This document shows positions 5,170 through 5,249 of a stretch of 5,249 bases of DNA, piece after piece; within the stretch, counting starts at the first letter, position 1, and each line of letters begins with the position of its first letter. Position numbers and translations under genes: made by a program. This stretch comes from Lysinibacillus_B sp036662795 (GTDB taxonomy: Bacteria; Bacillota; Bacilli; Bacillales_A; Planococcaceae). The notes beneath the pieces were generated by a model, which was not told where the DNA came from, did no database searches, and saw only the letters and a program-made list of their open reading frames with translations. Location of the stretch: the NCBI RefSeq assembly GCF_036662795.1, contig NZ_JBAFWZ010000054.1, positions 1 to 5,249 of the forward strand, in the 5' to 3' direction.

Positions 5170-5249
5170 TCACCCGTGTTACTTTATAACATGGAAATAC
5201 ATGAATAACATGCCACTACATTCACACCCTAAATAAGTAGATTGCATTT

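Larger units (their letters stand above)
4904..5249. other. Gene-free right end with integration-site relics
   Basis: No intact gene follows the RES gene. The stretch holds an 11-bp inverted repeat, a weak hairpin with a T-tract, a tmRNA 3'-end-like fragment and a probable decayed recombinase end on the minus strand. Each is listed separately. Two further degenerate copies of the GTCTCC motif occur at 4928-4939 and 5109-5120. Confidence 0.6.

Overview
The window looks like an accessory region of a low-GC Bacillota chromosome, most likely a Bacillus-like genus. The sequence is AT-rich, ribosome-binding sites are GGAGG/AAGG type, the first gene has the layout of a Gram-positive LXG (type VII secretion) polymorphic toxin, and the right end carries a fragment resembling the 3' end of tmRNA. 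No housekeeping gene is visible. Genus and species cannot be fixed from this sequence.

Left part (1-1419): the C-terminal part of a large secreted polymorphic toxin. Its reading frame is open to the window edge, so the N-terminus lies outside. It is followed 19 bases later by a small acidic protein that is almost certainly its immunity protein. Middle (1420-2049): about 630 bases without a convincing gene. They hold a higher-GC block with one possible 53-residue ORF, an extended -10 promoter candidate, two consecutive terminator-like hairpins with T-tracts, and a probable promoter for the next operon.

Centre and right (2050-4903): a tight three-gene operon. It encodes an sce7726-family protein with a PD-(D/E)XK nuclease signature, an sce7725-family protein, and a protein with an N-terminal zinc-ribbon/HEPN-type region fused to a RES domain (the NAD+-consuming toxin fold). 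The genes are separated by 11 and 2 bases. The likely reading is an uncharacterised anti-phage or abortive-infection module: a nuclease-like protein and a companion of unknown function that sense or control a RES effector which would deplete NAD+. The first gene has a run of nine G near its 5' end. A gain or loss of one base there would truncate the protein, so the system may be phase-variable.

Right end (4904-5249): no intact gene. It holds a weak hairpin with a T-tract, an 11-bp inverted repeat, a 13-base match to the tmRNA 3' end, and next to that, on the minus strand, what appears to be the decayed C-terminus of a tyrosine recombinase. This suggests the edge or scar of an island that used ssrA as its attachment site, which fits the toxin and defence cargo.
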